From contig JAEUPJ010000016.1 in NCBI GenBank assembly GCA_016790285.1, forward strand, positions 62,001 to 126,000: a stretch of 64,000 bases of DNA, in the 5' to 3' direction. Positions 1-8,337 of this stretch are shown here, piece after piece. The notes below the pieces were generated by a model. The model had not been told where the DNA came from. It did not search any database and saw only the letters and a program-made list of their open reading frames with translations. The DNA comes from Roseateles sp. (lineage in GTDB: Bacteria; Pseudomonadota; Gammaproteobacteria; Burkholderiales; Burkholderiaceae_C). The translations under genes and the position numbers were made by a program. How positions within the stretch are numbered: position 1 is the first letter of the stretch; every line of letters begins with the position of its first letter.

Positions 1-329
1 GGCACCACGGCGATCTCGAAGCACTCCCAGCAGCCCTTCAGGCGCGAGAGGTCCAGGCCCGCGGCGTCGATGCGCGGGTGCCGCCCGGCCGTGCCGACCC
101 AGATCTGCACTGGGCCATGCTGGCCCGCCGTCGCGCGCAGGCCCAGGCGCTTGAGGTCGTCGGCCAGGTCCTGGGCGACAAAGGCCTCCAGCGGATCGGC
201 GTCGGGCGCGGCGACGATGACGGCTCCGTCCAGTGGCAGGCTGCCGGGGCCGGCGCGTGTGGAAACCTCGATGGCGGCTCGGGCCGGGCCCGCCACCACG
301 AGCAGCAACGCCAGCAGCAGCAGGCGCAT
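1..329 (-). CDS. GH115-family glycoside hydrolase, N-terminal part (cut by window edge)
   Basis: About 109 residues are visible and the gene runs off the left edge. The start ATG (329-327) overlaps the stop of the upstream gene as ATGA. The first ~18 residues (MRLLLLALLLVVAGPARA) form a signal peptide, so the enzyme is exported. The next segment contains LEAFVAQDLADDLKRLGL, IWVGTAGRHPRIDAAG and LKGCWECFEIAVV, which follow the N-terminal domain of GH115 enzymes (alpha-glucuronidases acting on xylan or pectin side chains). The catalytic domain lies outside the window. Its place downstream of a GH43-like lipoprotein and a rhamnogalacturonan lyase fits removal of glucuronic acid decorations from plant cell-wall polysaccharide. 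The family call rests on the N-terminal pattern only. Confidence 0.7.
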   Translation of the reverse strand, partial: MRLLLLALLLVVAGPARAAIEVSTRAGPGSLPLDGAVIVAAPDADPLEAFVAQDLADDLKRLGLRATAGQHGPVQIWVGTAGRHPRIDAAGLDLSRLKGCWECFEIAVV

Positions 330-1333
330 CACCGCGCCCGGAAGGCCGCACGCAGGTCGGGCGGCGGCGCGTGGCGGTCGACGCTGAGCCAGCCATCCTG
401 CAGCTTGAGCTCAGCGACCTGGACGACGGTGCGCTGGTGCCAGCGGTCGTCCGCCGCGGCCTCGGGCTCGCCGCCCTGGTGCACGAAATAGAAGAGGTAG
501 GCCCGGCCGTCCACCACCTGCACGTCGGGGTGCTGGCCCTTGGCGCGGTCGGTGGGCGCAGTGCCCACGTCGGCCAGGAGGCGGGCGGGCTGCTCCTGCC
601 AGTGCTCGGCATCGTCGGAGCGCAACACGAGCAGCCCCTTCCACAGGTCGGCCACCAGCCACCAGTGGCCGGCGAAGCGGAACACCTTGGGCCCTTCGGC
701 CGGCAGCGGGCTCACCGCGCCGCGCACCGTCCAGGCCCGCAGGTCGGGGCTGTCGGCGAACTTGAGCTTGCTGCCGCCTTGTTCGTCCTTGAACCACAGC
801 CGCCAGCCGCCGCCAGGCAGGCGCACGACGGACGCGTCGATCACCTTGGGCGAGCCGAGGTCCAGGCGGCCGGCGCAGCGCCAGCGTCGCAGGTCGGTGC
901 TCGTGAGGTGCTCGATGCGCCGCTCGCCCGTCCAGCGGCTGTGCACGCCGGGCACGACGGTGAGCCAGAGGTGGTAGGTGCCGCCGTCGTCAAGGAGCTC
1001 CGGCGCCCAGAGCGTGGGCCCGGTGCATTCGGCCGGGAACTGCGCCTCGCCCACCGGCTGCCAATGGTTGCCGTCCCGCGTCGTGGCGATGCCGATGGGC
1101 GTGGCGTGCACCCAGCTCACGTCCTTGGGGTCCGGCAGCCGCAGCGTGGCACGCCGGTTCGTGTAGAACATCTCCCAGCGGCCCACGCCGCGGTTGAAGA
1201 CGAGGCTCACGTCCGCCGCACCATCCAGCACGGGGTCTCGGTACAGCGGCCGCGGCGCGGGCTCGACGCTGGCACAGCCGGCGAGTGCAGCGATCAGCAG
1301 CGGCAGCAGCGCCCGAAGGGAAGCCCGCTTCAT
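329..1333 (-). CDS. GH43-like five-bladed beta-propeller lipoprotein
   Basis: 334 aa. The N-terminus MKRASLRALLPLLIAALAGC ends in a lipobox (LAGC), so this is probably a lipoprotein. The body shows repeated beta-propeller blades of the GH43/GH62/GH117 superfamily type: VSLVFNRGVGRWEMFYTN, WAPELLDDGGTYHLWLTV, VIDASVVRLPGGGWRLWFKD and GPKVFRFAGHWWLVADLW. Enzymes with this fold usually remove arabinose, xylose or galactose side chains; the exact substrate cannot be read here. The gene overlaps its neighbours by 4 bp on both sides (ATGA), so it forms one operon with the PL11 lyase upstream and the GH115 gene downstream, consistent with pectin side-chain removal. Confidence 0.7.
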   Translation of the reverse strand: MKRASLRALLPLLIAALAGCASVEPAPRPLYRDPVLDGAADVSLVFNRGVGRWEMFYTNRRATLRLPDPKDVSWVHATPIGIATTRDGNHWQPVGEAQFPAECTGPTLWAPELLDDGGTYHLWLTVVPGVHSRWTGERRIEHLTSTDLRRWRCAGRLDLGSPKVIDASVVRLPGGGWRLWFKDEQGGSKLKFADSPDLRAWTVRGAVSPLPAEGPKVFRFAGHWWLVADLWKGLLVLRSDDAEHWQEQPARLLADVGTAPTDRAKGQHPDVQVVDGRAYLFYFVHQGGEPEAAADDRWHQRTVVQVAELKLQDGWLSVDRHAPPPDLRAAFRAR

Positions 1334-3180
1334 GGCGTGCGGATGGGCAGGTAGCGCGGCGGCTTCATGCCGTGCCCGAGGTGGTAGCTGGTGTGCGGCG
1401 GCTGGTTGTAGCCGGCGTTCTGGTTGGCCACCTGCACGCGGTACTGCGGGTCGTGCATCAGCGTGGCCAGGCGGTGCGCGGTGGGGGCCGCCGTGGAGAA
1501 GACAAGCAGCGCCGTGCTGTCCTCATTGCGCCACACCACCTCCTCGCGCCAGTCGCCAAAGAGGTCGGCCGACAGCACGGGGTTGCCCTTGGTGCCGTTG
1601 TTGGCCGCGGCGCCGAAGGTCTTGCCGTTCAGCAGGTTCTCGAACTTGAAGGCGGCGGGGTTCCACTTGTCGATGGCGACATGGTCCAGCGACTCGCGCA
1701 GCAGGTCGCCATCCCACCACACGGCGAAGTTCATGCGGTTCGGGTGCTGCTCGCTGATCAGCTGGCCACCCGCGCTCATCAGGCCACCGACCGAGCCCCA
1801 GCATTCGGCGCCCGGGTAGGCAGGGTCGATGTCGAAGCACACGCCACGGCCCACATCGGTGTTCCTGCCGGACATGCGCCACAGCACCTGGCCCGTGGCC
1901 GCGTCGTGCATCTCCAGGCCGTTCTCGCCGTAGCAGCGCGGGCTCTCGTGCACCATGAACACCTGCTGGCCTTCGCGCGCCGGGTCGAAGGCGCTGACGT
2001 GCAGCGCGTCGCCATGGCACAGGCCCGTGCTGTAGAGCAGCCGCCCCGTGCTGGCGATGGTGGCGGCGCCGTAGATGATGTCGTCGCGCCCGTCGCCGTC
2101 GACATCCGCCACCGAGAACCAGTGCGCGCCCTGCCCGGCCGCGGGCTTGGCTGCAGCGTCGGCGTCGCTGTCGAACACCCAGCGCTGAGTGAGGCGGCCG
2201 TCGCGCCAGTCCCAGGCGGCGAGCACGGCGCGGGTGTAGTAGCCCCGGGCGAAGACGGCGCTGGGCCGCTCGCCGTCGAGGTAGGCCACGCCGGCGAGGA
2301 AGCGGTCCACGCGGTTGCCGTAGCTGTCGCCCCAGGCGGCCACGTCGCCGCGCGGCGGCGTGTAGGGCACCGTGTCCATGGCCGCCCCCGTCGGGCCGTT
2401 GAAGACGGTGAGGAACTCAGGCCCAGCCAGCACGTAGCCGGTGCCGTTGCGGTGGTCGGCTTGGGGCTCACCGATGACGCGCCCGGTGCCGTCGAGCGTG
2501 CCGTCGGCCGTCTTCATCATGACCTCGGCGCGGCCGTCGCCGTCGAAGTCGTAGGCGAGGAAGGTCGTGTAGTGCGCGCCGGCGCGGATGTTGGCCCCCA
2601 AGTCGATGCGCCACAGCCGCGTGCCGTCGAGCCGGTAGGCGTCGATCAGCGTGGGGCCGGTGTGGCCGCGCTGGGAGTTGTCCTTGGCATTGCTGGGCTG
2701 CCACTTGACGATGAGTTCGTACTGCCCGTCGCCATCGAGGTCGGCGGCCGCGCCGTCATTGAGGTCGTAGTGGTAGGCCACGCCGTCTGGCGTGACGCCT
2801 CCCGCGGGCTTTTGCACCGGCACGCGCAGGTAGGGCTGGGCCCAGGGCGACACGGCGGCGGACGCCGGCTGCTCCTGGCCGTTGACGACCGCGCGGACGC
2901 TGTAGCGGCTGTCGGCCTGCCCTTGTGGGTCGACGAGGTTGGTCAGCGCCTGCGGCTCGGCGTTGACGCGCCGGCCGTCACGGTAGACGTTGAAGCGCAC
3001 GGCCGCAGGCTCGGTGCCCAGCAGCCGCCAGCTGACGAAGGCGCCCGCTGGCGTCTGCAGGGCGACGACGCCGCGGTCCAGCCACTCCACCTGCTTGGGG
3101 CGCAGCGGGGCCTGGGCCTGGGCCAGGCCTGCACAGCTCAGGGCCAGGGCAACAAGGCAGGAAGCACGGTGCAGGTGCAT
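1330..3180 (-). CDS. rhamnogalacturonan lyase, polysaccharide lyase family 11
   Basis: 616 aa. PL11 enzymes cleave the rhamnogalacturonan-I backbone by beta-elimination (YesW/YesX type). The protein starts with a signal peptide (MHLHRASCLVALALSCAGLAQA), followed by the family's N-terminal beta domain (EWLDRGVVALQTPAGAFVSW, FNVYRDGRRVN). An eight-bladed propeller follows with calcium-binding DxDGDG repeats (DLDGDGQYELIVKWQPS, DFDGDGRAEVMMKTADG, DVDGDGRDDIIYGA). I chose the ATG at 3180 because the longer frame (from 3213) would start inside the terminator hairpin of the receptor gene. It overlaps the downstream lipoprotein gene by 4 bp. Family assignment is strong; activity on rhamnogalacturonan is family knowledge. 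Confidence 0.92.
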   Translation of the reverse strand: MHLHRASCLVALALSCAGLAQAQAPLRPKQVEWLDRGVVALQTPAGAFVSWRLLGTEPAAVRFNVYRDGRRVNAEPQALTNLVDPQGQADSRYSVRAVVNGQEQPASAAVSPWAQPYLRVPVQKPAGGVTPDGVAYHYDLNDGAAADLDGDGQYELIVKWQPSNAKDNSQRGHTGPTLIDAYRLDGTRLWRIDLGANIRAGAHYTTFLAYDFDGDGRAEVMMKTADGTLDGTGRVIGEPQADHRNGTGYVLAGPEFLTVFNGPTGAAMDTVPYTPPRGDVAAWGDSYGNRVDRFLAGVAYLDGERPSAVFARGYYTRAVLAAWDWRDGRLTQRWVFDSDADAAAKPAAGQGAHWFSVADVDGDGRDDIIYGAATIASTGRLLYSTGLCHGDALHVSAFDPAREGQQVFMVHESPRCYGENGLEMHDAATGQVLWRMSGRNTDVGRGVCFDIDPAYPGAECWGSVGGLMSAGGQLISEQHPNRMNFAVWWDGDLLRESLDHVAIDKWNPAAFKFENLLNGKTFGAAANNGTKGNPVLSADLFGDWREEVVWRNEDSTALLVFSTAAPTAHRLATLMHDPQYRVQVANQNAGYNQPPHTSYHLGHGMKPPRYLPIRTP

Positions 3181-3191
3181 GTCGTCGGCTC

Positions 3192-3228
3192 GCAAAAAAG
3201 ACGGCCCCGGCAAAGCTGCAGGGGCCGG
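3192..3228 (-). terminator. rho-independent terminator after the TonB-dependent receptor gene
   Basis: On the minus strand a GGCCCC...GGGGCC stem (arms near 3203-3208 and 3221-3226) is followed by a run of six T (3194-3199). It lies 50 bp past the receptor stop and just before the PL11 start, so the receptor transcript probably ends here and the PL11-GH43-GH115 genes depend on read-through or their own start. Confidence 0.8.
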
Positions 3229-3279
3229 TGCGCAGTCAGCGCAACAAAGAGGCCATGCCGGCCAGTGAAACCCGGTGGA

Positions 3280-6200
3280 TCAGAGCTTGTAGCCCAGCGT
3301 GACGTAGTAGCGGCGGCCCGACCAGGCCAGCTCGTTGGGGCGGCTGAGGTCGCCAGCGTAGGTCAGCTCGGCCTGGTCGGTCAGGTTCTTGCCCTCCAGC
3401 GAGATGGTCAGGTTGGACGTCACGCGCAGCTGCAGCTTGGCGTCGAGATAAGCGGTCTTGTCGCGGAAGTTGGGGTTGCCCGTCACATCGTTGGCGCCGG
3501 TGTAGTACTTGTCGCGGTGGTGGTAGGCCAGGCGGGCGTTGACCATGCCCTGGTCGTACCACAGGCCCACGTTGTAGGCGTTCTTGGACATGCCGGGGTA
3601 GGGCAGGATCGAGCCGTCGAGCGTGTTGATCAGCTCCTTGCCGCTGCGGTACTTGAAGCTCATGCGCGTGTAGTTCACGTCCACGCCAAAGCCGCTGGCC
3701 CAGCCGGGCAGGAAGGTCAGTGCCTTGCGCGCAGCGAGCTCCACGCCTTGCGTGATGGCGCCTTCGCCGTTGGCCCACATCGTCACGTCGAACAGCCGGC
3801 CGTCGTTGAAGAAGTCCGTCTGCGTGAACAGCTGGCGCGCCGGCAGCACATAACTCTTGATGTCGTTGCGGAACAGGCCCAGGCTGAACTGGTCGCTCTT
3901 GCTCGGGTAGAGCTCGAAGCTCAGGTCGTACTTGGTGGCGCGGTAGGGCTTCAGGCCCGGGTTGCCGGCCGTGCAGTCGTCGACGCCATCGCCACCGTTG
4001 GCCGTGTCGGAGCCCTGGCCGATGGTGCAGGTGACGTTGGGGGCGATCTGCGACAAGTTCGGACGGGCCAGCACCTTGCCCCAGCCGGCACGGGTGATGA
4101 ACGTCCCACCCAGGGCCGTCAAGGACGCGTTGGCACTGGGCAGCACGTCGTTGTAGGTGCGGTCCAGCGTCACGATGTTGGTCTCGTTGCCGGAGATCAC
4201 GAAGGCACGGGTCGTCGGGTTCCAGACGGCCGTCTTGATGTTGACGGTGCCGGTGGAGTGCACCTGGGTGCGGGCATAGCGCGCACCGAAGTTGCCGTCC
4301 AGCTCCAGGTCGCCGAAGTTCGTGCCCCAGTCCAGCCGTGCATACGCAGCCGACACCTTCTCGCGGATGTCGAACGTCGGCAGCTGCGGGTAGGTCTTGC
4401 CGTCGTTGGCCGGCGAGTTGTAGACGTGGTCGAGGTTGAACAGCGAGGTGTCGAAGGACTTGGAGGCCACCGAGTAGTTGGGCGACAGCCAACCCGACGG
4501 GTAGCCGGACACGCCGCTGTAGCCCGAAAAGAAGCCGCTGCCGCCGGTGGGCTGCAGCGCCGACTGGGCCAGCGCGGCCATGGTCGCCTTGTCCACGTAC
4601 TGCGTGTAGTTGCTGGGCGAGCCGAAGGGGCTGGACAGTGTGGGCGCCACCGCCGGCGCCAGACGGTCGTACACCAGGGCGCCATTGACGTTGCCGGACA
4701 TCGTCAGCACGTCGTCGGACGTGGCCGTCGTCGCACCATTGCTCACGGTGCGTTGGCCACCGCCATAGGACTTGGTGTGCTTGCTGGTGAACTGGCCGCC
4801 AAACCACAGGCGGTTGAGCAGCGGCAGCTCGGTGATGGCGCGCTGGAAGTCCAGCTTGGCCGTGTTCTCGGCATCACTGGTCTGGATGGGGCGGTACTGG
4901 ATGTCGGCGCGGTAGTAGGAGGCCGGGTCCGCCGGGTCATAGCCCGCCGGGAACGTGAAGTGCGGCAGGTGCTGGTCGTCCAGCGACACCTTGAGCCCCG
5001 GCGCGCTCATCGACATCGAGATGTTGTTGGTCTGGTTGTCGTAGTCGGCCTTGGAGGTGCCAGCCATGCCTTCGATCAGCCAGAGGTCGTCCTTGTAGCG
5101 CGCGCCCGTGCGCAGGTACTTGGACTCGATGCCCAGCCTGAAGTCGCGCGCGGACGTGCTGAAGGCGTTGTAGCCGCCGAAGGGGCCCGTGCCGTTGGAC
5201 TCCACGTTCATGCAGTTGCCCACCGTGTAGCCGGTGACCACATGGTTGTCGAAGGTCATCCCGGCCGGCGTGGCCGTCGTCGAGACCGCGCCGCAGGTAC
5301 CGGCCGTGCGCAGCGTGCCGTTGGCGTTGTAGACCGGTGCCGTGCCGCCCGCCTGCGTGGCCAGGCGCTGATGGGCCGCGTTGAGCGAGGTCGAGTTGTT
5401 GGCGTTGTTGCCGAAGCTCGTGCCGTAGTTGCGGTCGTTCAGGCGCTGGTCTTGCGAGTTGGTCTGGTAGCTGATCTCGGCGTCGAAGTTGCTGGAGAAC
5501 TTGTACTGCGCCGCGAGGTCGACCGTGGTGCGCTTGTGGTCGCGCGTCCAGATGCCCACGCGGGGCGTGTTGGGGGCGTAGTCGAACCACTGCTGCAGGC
5601 AGCCCGCCTGCTTGGCCGTGGCCAGCGAGGAGCAGCCCGTCTTGGCCGTGACGGCGGCGATTTCGGCGTCGAGGCTGGTGCGCGTCTTCTCGGCCGAGTT
5701 GTCCCAGTCGCGCAGATAGGTCCAGCCGGTGTTGCGGGCGAAGTCACCCCGGGTGTAGACCTTGTCGTAGACCAGATTGGCCATCAGGCCCAGCTTGCCG
5801 TCCAGGAACTTGTCGGCCATCAACAGTGAGGCCCGCGGTTGCATGCCGCCGCGCAGCGAGGCCTGCTCACCCGCCACGCTGAGCGCAACAGTGCGCTTGA
5901 CGAAATCCAGCGGCTTGCGCGTGTTGATGCGCACCGTGCCGCCGATGCCGCCTTCGGTCACGTTGGGCAGCACGCCCTTGTAGACGTCGATGGAGGCGAT
6001 CAGCTCGGACGCCAGCTCGCGCAGGTCGGCGCCGCGGTTGCCGCCCGCGCCGTTGGCGCTGAGCACCGACATGCCATTGATCTCGACCCGGTTCAGATCA
6101 GGCTCCACGCCGCGGATGGCCACTTGCACGCCCTCGCCGAAATCGCGGGTCAGCTGCACACCCGTGATGCGGGACAGGGCCTCGCCGACGTTCTTGTCCG

Positions 6201-6489
6201 GGAACTGGTCGATGTCCTCCGCCACGATGCTGTCCGTGACGGTGGCGGCGTTGCGCTTGCGCTCGATGGCGCTCTGGATGGAACGGCGAATGCCTGTGAC
6301 GACAACGGTATCCAGCTGCTGCGCGGCCTTGTCGGCCGCCTTCGCGGCGGGCTTGGCCGAGGCCTTGTCACCTTCGGCCGGCGCGGCCGCCTGCTGGGCT
6401 TGGGCCTGGCCGGCAAGCGCTGCCGAAATGGCCAGGGCCAGGGGTGTCCAACGCGAAACCGGCGTCACGCCGTGAATCTTCTTCAGCAT
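3280..6489 (-). CDS. TonB-dependent outer-membrane receptor for oligosaccharide uptake
   Basis: 1069 aa. A signal peptide (to about residue 31) precedes an Ala/Lys-rich linker and a TonB-box-like segment (LDTVVVTGIRRSIQSAIE). The plug domain shows DQFPDKNVGEALSRITGVQ, RGVEPDLNRVEINGM and GGIGGTVRINTRKP, and a large beta-barrel ends in GRRYYVTLGYKL. The length and the VVVTGIRRS/FPDKN signatures match the proteobacterial TonB-receptor subfamily of carbohydrate-use loci (TIGR01782-like). Flanking pectin lyases suggest the ligand is a rhamnogalacturonan or galacturonan oligomer; this is inference. The start is backed by a GGAGAC ribosome site 9 nt upstream. Two palindromes in the 5' region suggest repressor control. 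Confidence 0.92.
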   Translation of the reverse strand: MLKKIHGVTPVSRWTPLALAISAALAGQAQAQQAAAPAEGDKASAKPAAKAADKAAQQLDTVVVTGIRRSIQSAIERKRNAATVTDSIVAEDIDQFPDKNVGEALSRITGVQLTRDFGEGVQVAIRGVEPDLNRVEINGMSVLSANGAGGNRGADLRELASELIASIDVYKGVLPNVTEGGIGGTVRINTRKPLDFVKRTVALSVAGEQASLRGGMQPRASLLMADKFLDGKLGLMANLVYDKVYTRGDFARNTGWTYLRDWDNSAEKTRTSLDAEIAAVTAKTGCSSLATAKQAGCLQQWFDYAPNTPRVGIWTRDHKRTTVDLAAQYKFSSNFDAEISYQTNSQDQRLNDRNYGTSFGNNANNSTSLNAAHQRLATQAGGTAPVYNANGTLRTAGTCGAVSTTATPAGMTFDNHVVTGYTVGNCMNVESNGTGPFGGYNAFSTSARDFRLGIESKYLRTGARYKDDLWLIEGMAGTSKADYDNQTNNISMSMSAPGLKVSLDDQHLPHFTFPAGYDPADPASYYRADIQYRPIQTSDAENTAKLDFQRAITELPLLNRLWFGGQFTSKHTKSYGGGQRTVSNGATTATSDDVLTMSGNVNGALVYDRLAPAVAPTLSSPFGSPSNYTQYVDKATMAALAQSALQPTGGSGFFSGYSGVSGYPSGWLSPNYSVASKSFDTSLFNLDHVYNSPANDGKTYPQLPTFDIREKVSAAYARLDWGTNFGDLELDGNFGARYARTQVHSTGTVNIKTAVWNPTTRAFVISGNETNIVTLDRTYNDVLPSANASLTALGGTFITRAGWGKVLARPNLSQIAPNVTCTIGQGSDTANGGDGVDDCTAGNPGLKPYRATKYDLSFELYPSKSDQFSLGLFRNDIKSYVLPARQLFTQTDFFNDGRLFDVTMWANGEGAITQGVELAARKALTFLPGWASGFGVDVNYTRMSFKYRSGKELINTLDGSILPYPGMSKNAYNVGLWYDQGMVNARLAYHHRDKYYTGANDVTGNPNFRDKTAYLDAKLQLRVTSNLTISLEGKNLTDQAELTYAGDLSRPNELAWSGRRYYVTLGYKL

Positions 6490-6602
6490 TTTGTATGTCT
6501 CCGGAAAATATCGTCGAGAAAGAGGGCTCGCATGGCCCCTCTTATCCGCCCCGACGGCAGTCTAGAGTCGGGGTTTCACGCGGTGTTCACATGTCAGCAA
6601 AG

Positions 6603-6618
6603 AATCACGGCCGTGATT
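6603..6618. promoter_or_regulatory. 16-bp perfect palindrome upstream of the TonB receptor gene (operator candidate)
   Basis: AATCACGGCCGTGATT is fully self-complementary and lies about 115 bp upstream of the receptor start, in the gene-free stretch 6490-6839. That stretch otherwise holds a second palindrome and the terminator of the oligogalacturonate lyase gene. No regulator gene is present in the window, so the cognate protein is unknown. Confidence 0.5.
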
Positions 6619-6658
6619 GCTTCCCCTCCGAGAAAACCCTTGATTGGCGCAGGCTTCG

Positions 6659-6672
6659 ATCAAGCGCTTGAT
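6659..6672. promoter_or_regulatory. 14-bp LacI-type palindrome (operator candidate)
   Basis: ATCAAGCGCTTGAT is a perfect palindrome with the central CG and AAGCGCTT core typical of LacI/GalR-family operators. It lies about 170 bp upstream of the TonB receptor start. LacI-type repressors commonly govern carbohydrate receptors; the assignment to that family is inference from the core sequence. Confidence 0.5.
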
Positions 6673-6738
6673 TGCTCCCGTCGCAGAGGTGCCGCACAGG
6701 GGCTGGGGCGGCGCCACCATGGAGATTTCGTCAAGCAT

Positions 6739-6763
6739 GAAAAAACCCGCACGCGGCGGGTTT
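6739..6763 (-). terminator. rho-independent terminator after the oligogalacturonate lyase gene
   Basis: AAACCCGC-5 nt-GCGGGTTT forms an 8-bp stem. On the minus strand it runs into six consecutive T (6740-6745). It lies about 75 bp past the stop of the lyase gene and separates it from the receptor gene. Confidence 0.85.
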
Positions 6764-6839
6764 CATTGGCGTATTTCGAATATCAATATTCGCTCAAGCG
6801 CGAGTTTCATGAAACCGCTCCACTGGCCCACAGATACTC

Positions 6840-8192
6840 TCAAGGGCGGCGCTTCAACCACGCCTCGGGAACCGGGACGATGCAGATATTCATCTCGCGC
6901 CCGTCCGCAGCCAGCATGGCGGACTGGATCTGGATCCTGCGGCCATCCGGGCTGAAGGTTGGGTGCGGGTGGTCGCGCGCCGTGGTCTTGTGACCGGTGG
7001 TGAGCAGCAGCATCTCGCGCGTCTTGCGGTCGATGAGGTAGAGGCTGCGGCTGAAGTCGTCGCCCACCGCGAAGCGGCCATCCGGCGAGCCATGCACATG
7101 CCACAGGCCGCTGCCCGATGGCGTCTGGCCCACCAGGTTCATCTCGCGGGTGCGCAGGTTCACGATGGCCAGGCCGGTGGGCTTCTCGCGGGTGCCGGTG
7201 TTGCCCCAGGCGTCGTCCTGGCCCGGGTTCGCGCCGCCGACCTCGGTGCCCGCGGGCCGGTTCGGGTCGACCACGCCCGGGATGGCGCGGTGGCCCATGA
7301 TGGCCAGCGCCACCTCATCCTTGCCGATGACGGCCTCGTGCGTGACCCACTCGTAGGGCGCCTCGGGGTAGAGCGGGCGCAGGCCGGTGCCGTCACCCCG
7401 CACCGTCCAGGTCCGCTGCGGCGACTTGCCGCCCGTCTCCCAGCTGAACACCAGCTCGCCCGGGTTCCACAGGTTGGACTGGATGTGTCCGATCTGGAAG
7501 GGCACCGAGACCACGTGCCGGACCTCGCCCGTCTGCACGTTCACCTTGCCGATGGCATGCGGCCCGGCGCCCATGCCGCGCGGCCCGAACGGCGGCTCGA
7601 CCTTGGTACCGGCGGGCAGCCTCGCGCCCGCGTAGGCCTTGCCGGTGATGCGGAAGTAGAACCACTGGCCATCGGCGTCCAGCGCGTTGTCGCCCACCGC
7701 CTCCAGCTCCGGCGGCAGCGTGGCGAACACGCGCTGGTAGGCATGGGCCGGCTTCATGACGCCCGCGCGGCTGTCGGCGAACACGCGGTCCAGGTCCACC
7801 TCCACCGCCTGCATCGCCTTGGGCGCGCCCTTGCGGTCGGGCCGCAGGAAGTAGAGCTTGTTGCCGCCCGACTGCGACAGGTTGAGCATGCCGTCGTAGC
7901 CCCCCTCGGTGACCTGGATCATCTCGCCGCTGGCCTCGTTCACGGCGATGGCCTCGCCCTTGACGCGGTTGGAGCGGAACACCAGCCACTGGCCGTCGGC
8001 CGTCCACTGCGGATGGCTGGGGTAGATCTTGGAGTCACCGCGCGGCTGCGTCGTCAGGAAGGTCAGCGGCGTGCCGGTGACCGGGTCGTTGACGACGCGC
8101 TTCTCGGACGGGAATTGCTGGCCGATCTGGGCCCAGGCGGGCAACAGCGCCAGCGCGAGGGTCAACAGCAGGGAGGTCTTGCGAAGCGACAT
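6840..8192 (-). CDS. oligogalacturonate lyase, PL22 family, with signal peptide
   Basis: 450 aa. Oligogalacturonate lyases split unsaturated digalacturonate and short pectin oligomers into deoxy-ketouronate. The sequence shows the propeller start typical of the family (FPSEKRVVNDPVTGTPLTFL, YPSHPQWTADGQWLVFRSNR), the metal-site region IGHIQSNLWNPGELVFSWET, YEWVTHEAV, and SGLWHVHGSPDGRFAVGDDF, with Gln, His and paired His residues as in PL22. The chosen ATG (8192) gives a signal peptide (MSLRKTSLLLTLALALLPAWA), so this copy is probably periplasmic, whereas classical Ogl is cytoplasmic. The longer upstream frame is antisense to the acetylesterase and was discarded. Divergent from the acetylesterase gene, sharing a 145-bp intergenic region. 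Confidence 0.9.
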   Translation of the reverse strand: MSLRKTSLLLTLALALLPAWAQIGQQFPSEKRVVNDPVTGTPLTFLTTQPRGDSKIYPSHPQWTADGQWLVFRSNRVKGEAIAVNEASGEMIQVTEGGYDGMLNLSQSGGNKLYFLRPDRKGAPKAMQAVEVDLDRVFADSRAGVMKPAHAYQRVFATLPPELEAVGDNALDADGQWFYFRITGKAYAGARLPAGTKVEPPFGPRGMGAGPHAIGKVNVQTGEVRHVVSVPFQIGHIQSNLWNPGELVFSWETGGKSPQRTWTVRGDGTGLRPLYPEAPYEWVTHEAVIGKDEVALAIMGHRAIPGVVDPNRPAGTEVGGANPGQDDAWGNTGTREKPTGLAIVNLRTREMNLVGQTPSGSGLWHVHGSPDGRFAVGDDFSRSLYLIDRKTREMLLLTTGHKTTARDHPHPTFSPDGRRIQIQSAMLAADGREMNICIVPVPEAWLKRRP

Positions 8193-8337
8193 GGTCGGGT
8201 CTCGGGTGGGCAACAGGTCTGCACTGGCCGCGACTCTAGAAGCGCGCAGGTTGCGGGATGTTGCTGGACCCCAATCGCTCAAGAACTTGCGCCATCGCCG
8301 CCGGCCGCCGGGCCTGCGAGCTCCTAGCATCCGCGCC

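Noticed and set aside
1285-5829. 1514-codon plus-strand open frame
   Set aside because: It is antisense to the PL11 and TonB receptor genes and consists of Val/Ala/Arg/His-rich shadow sequence with no family motif; a GC-rich codon artefact.
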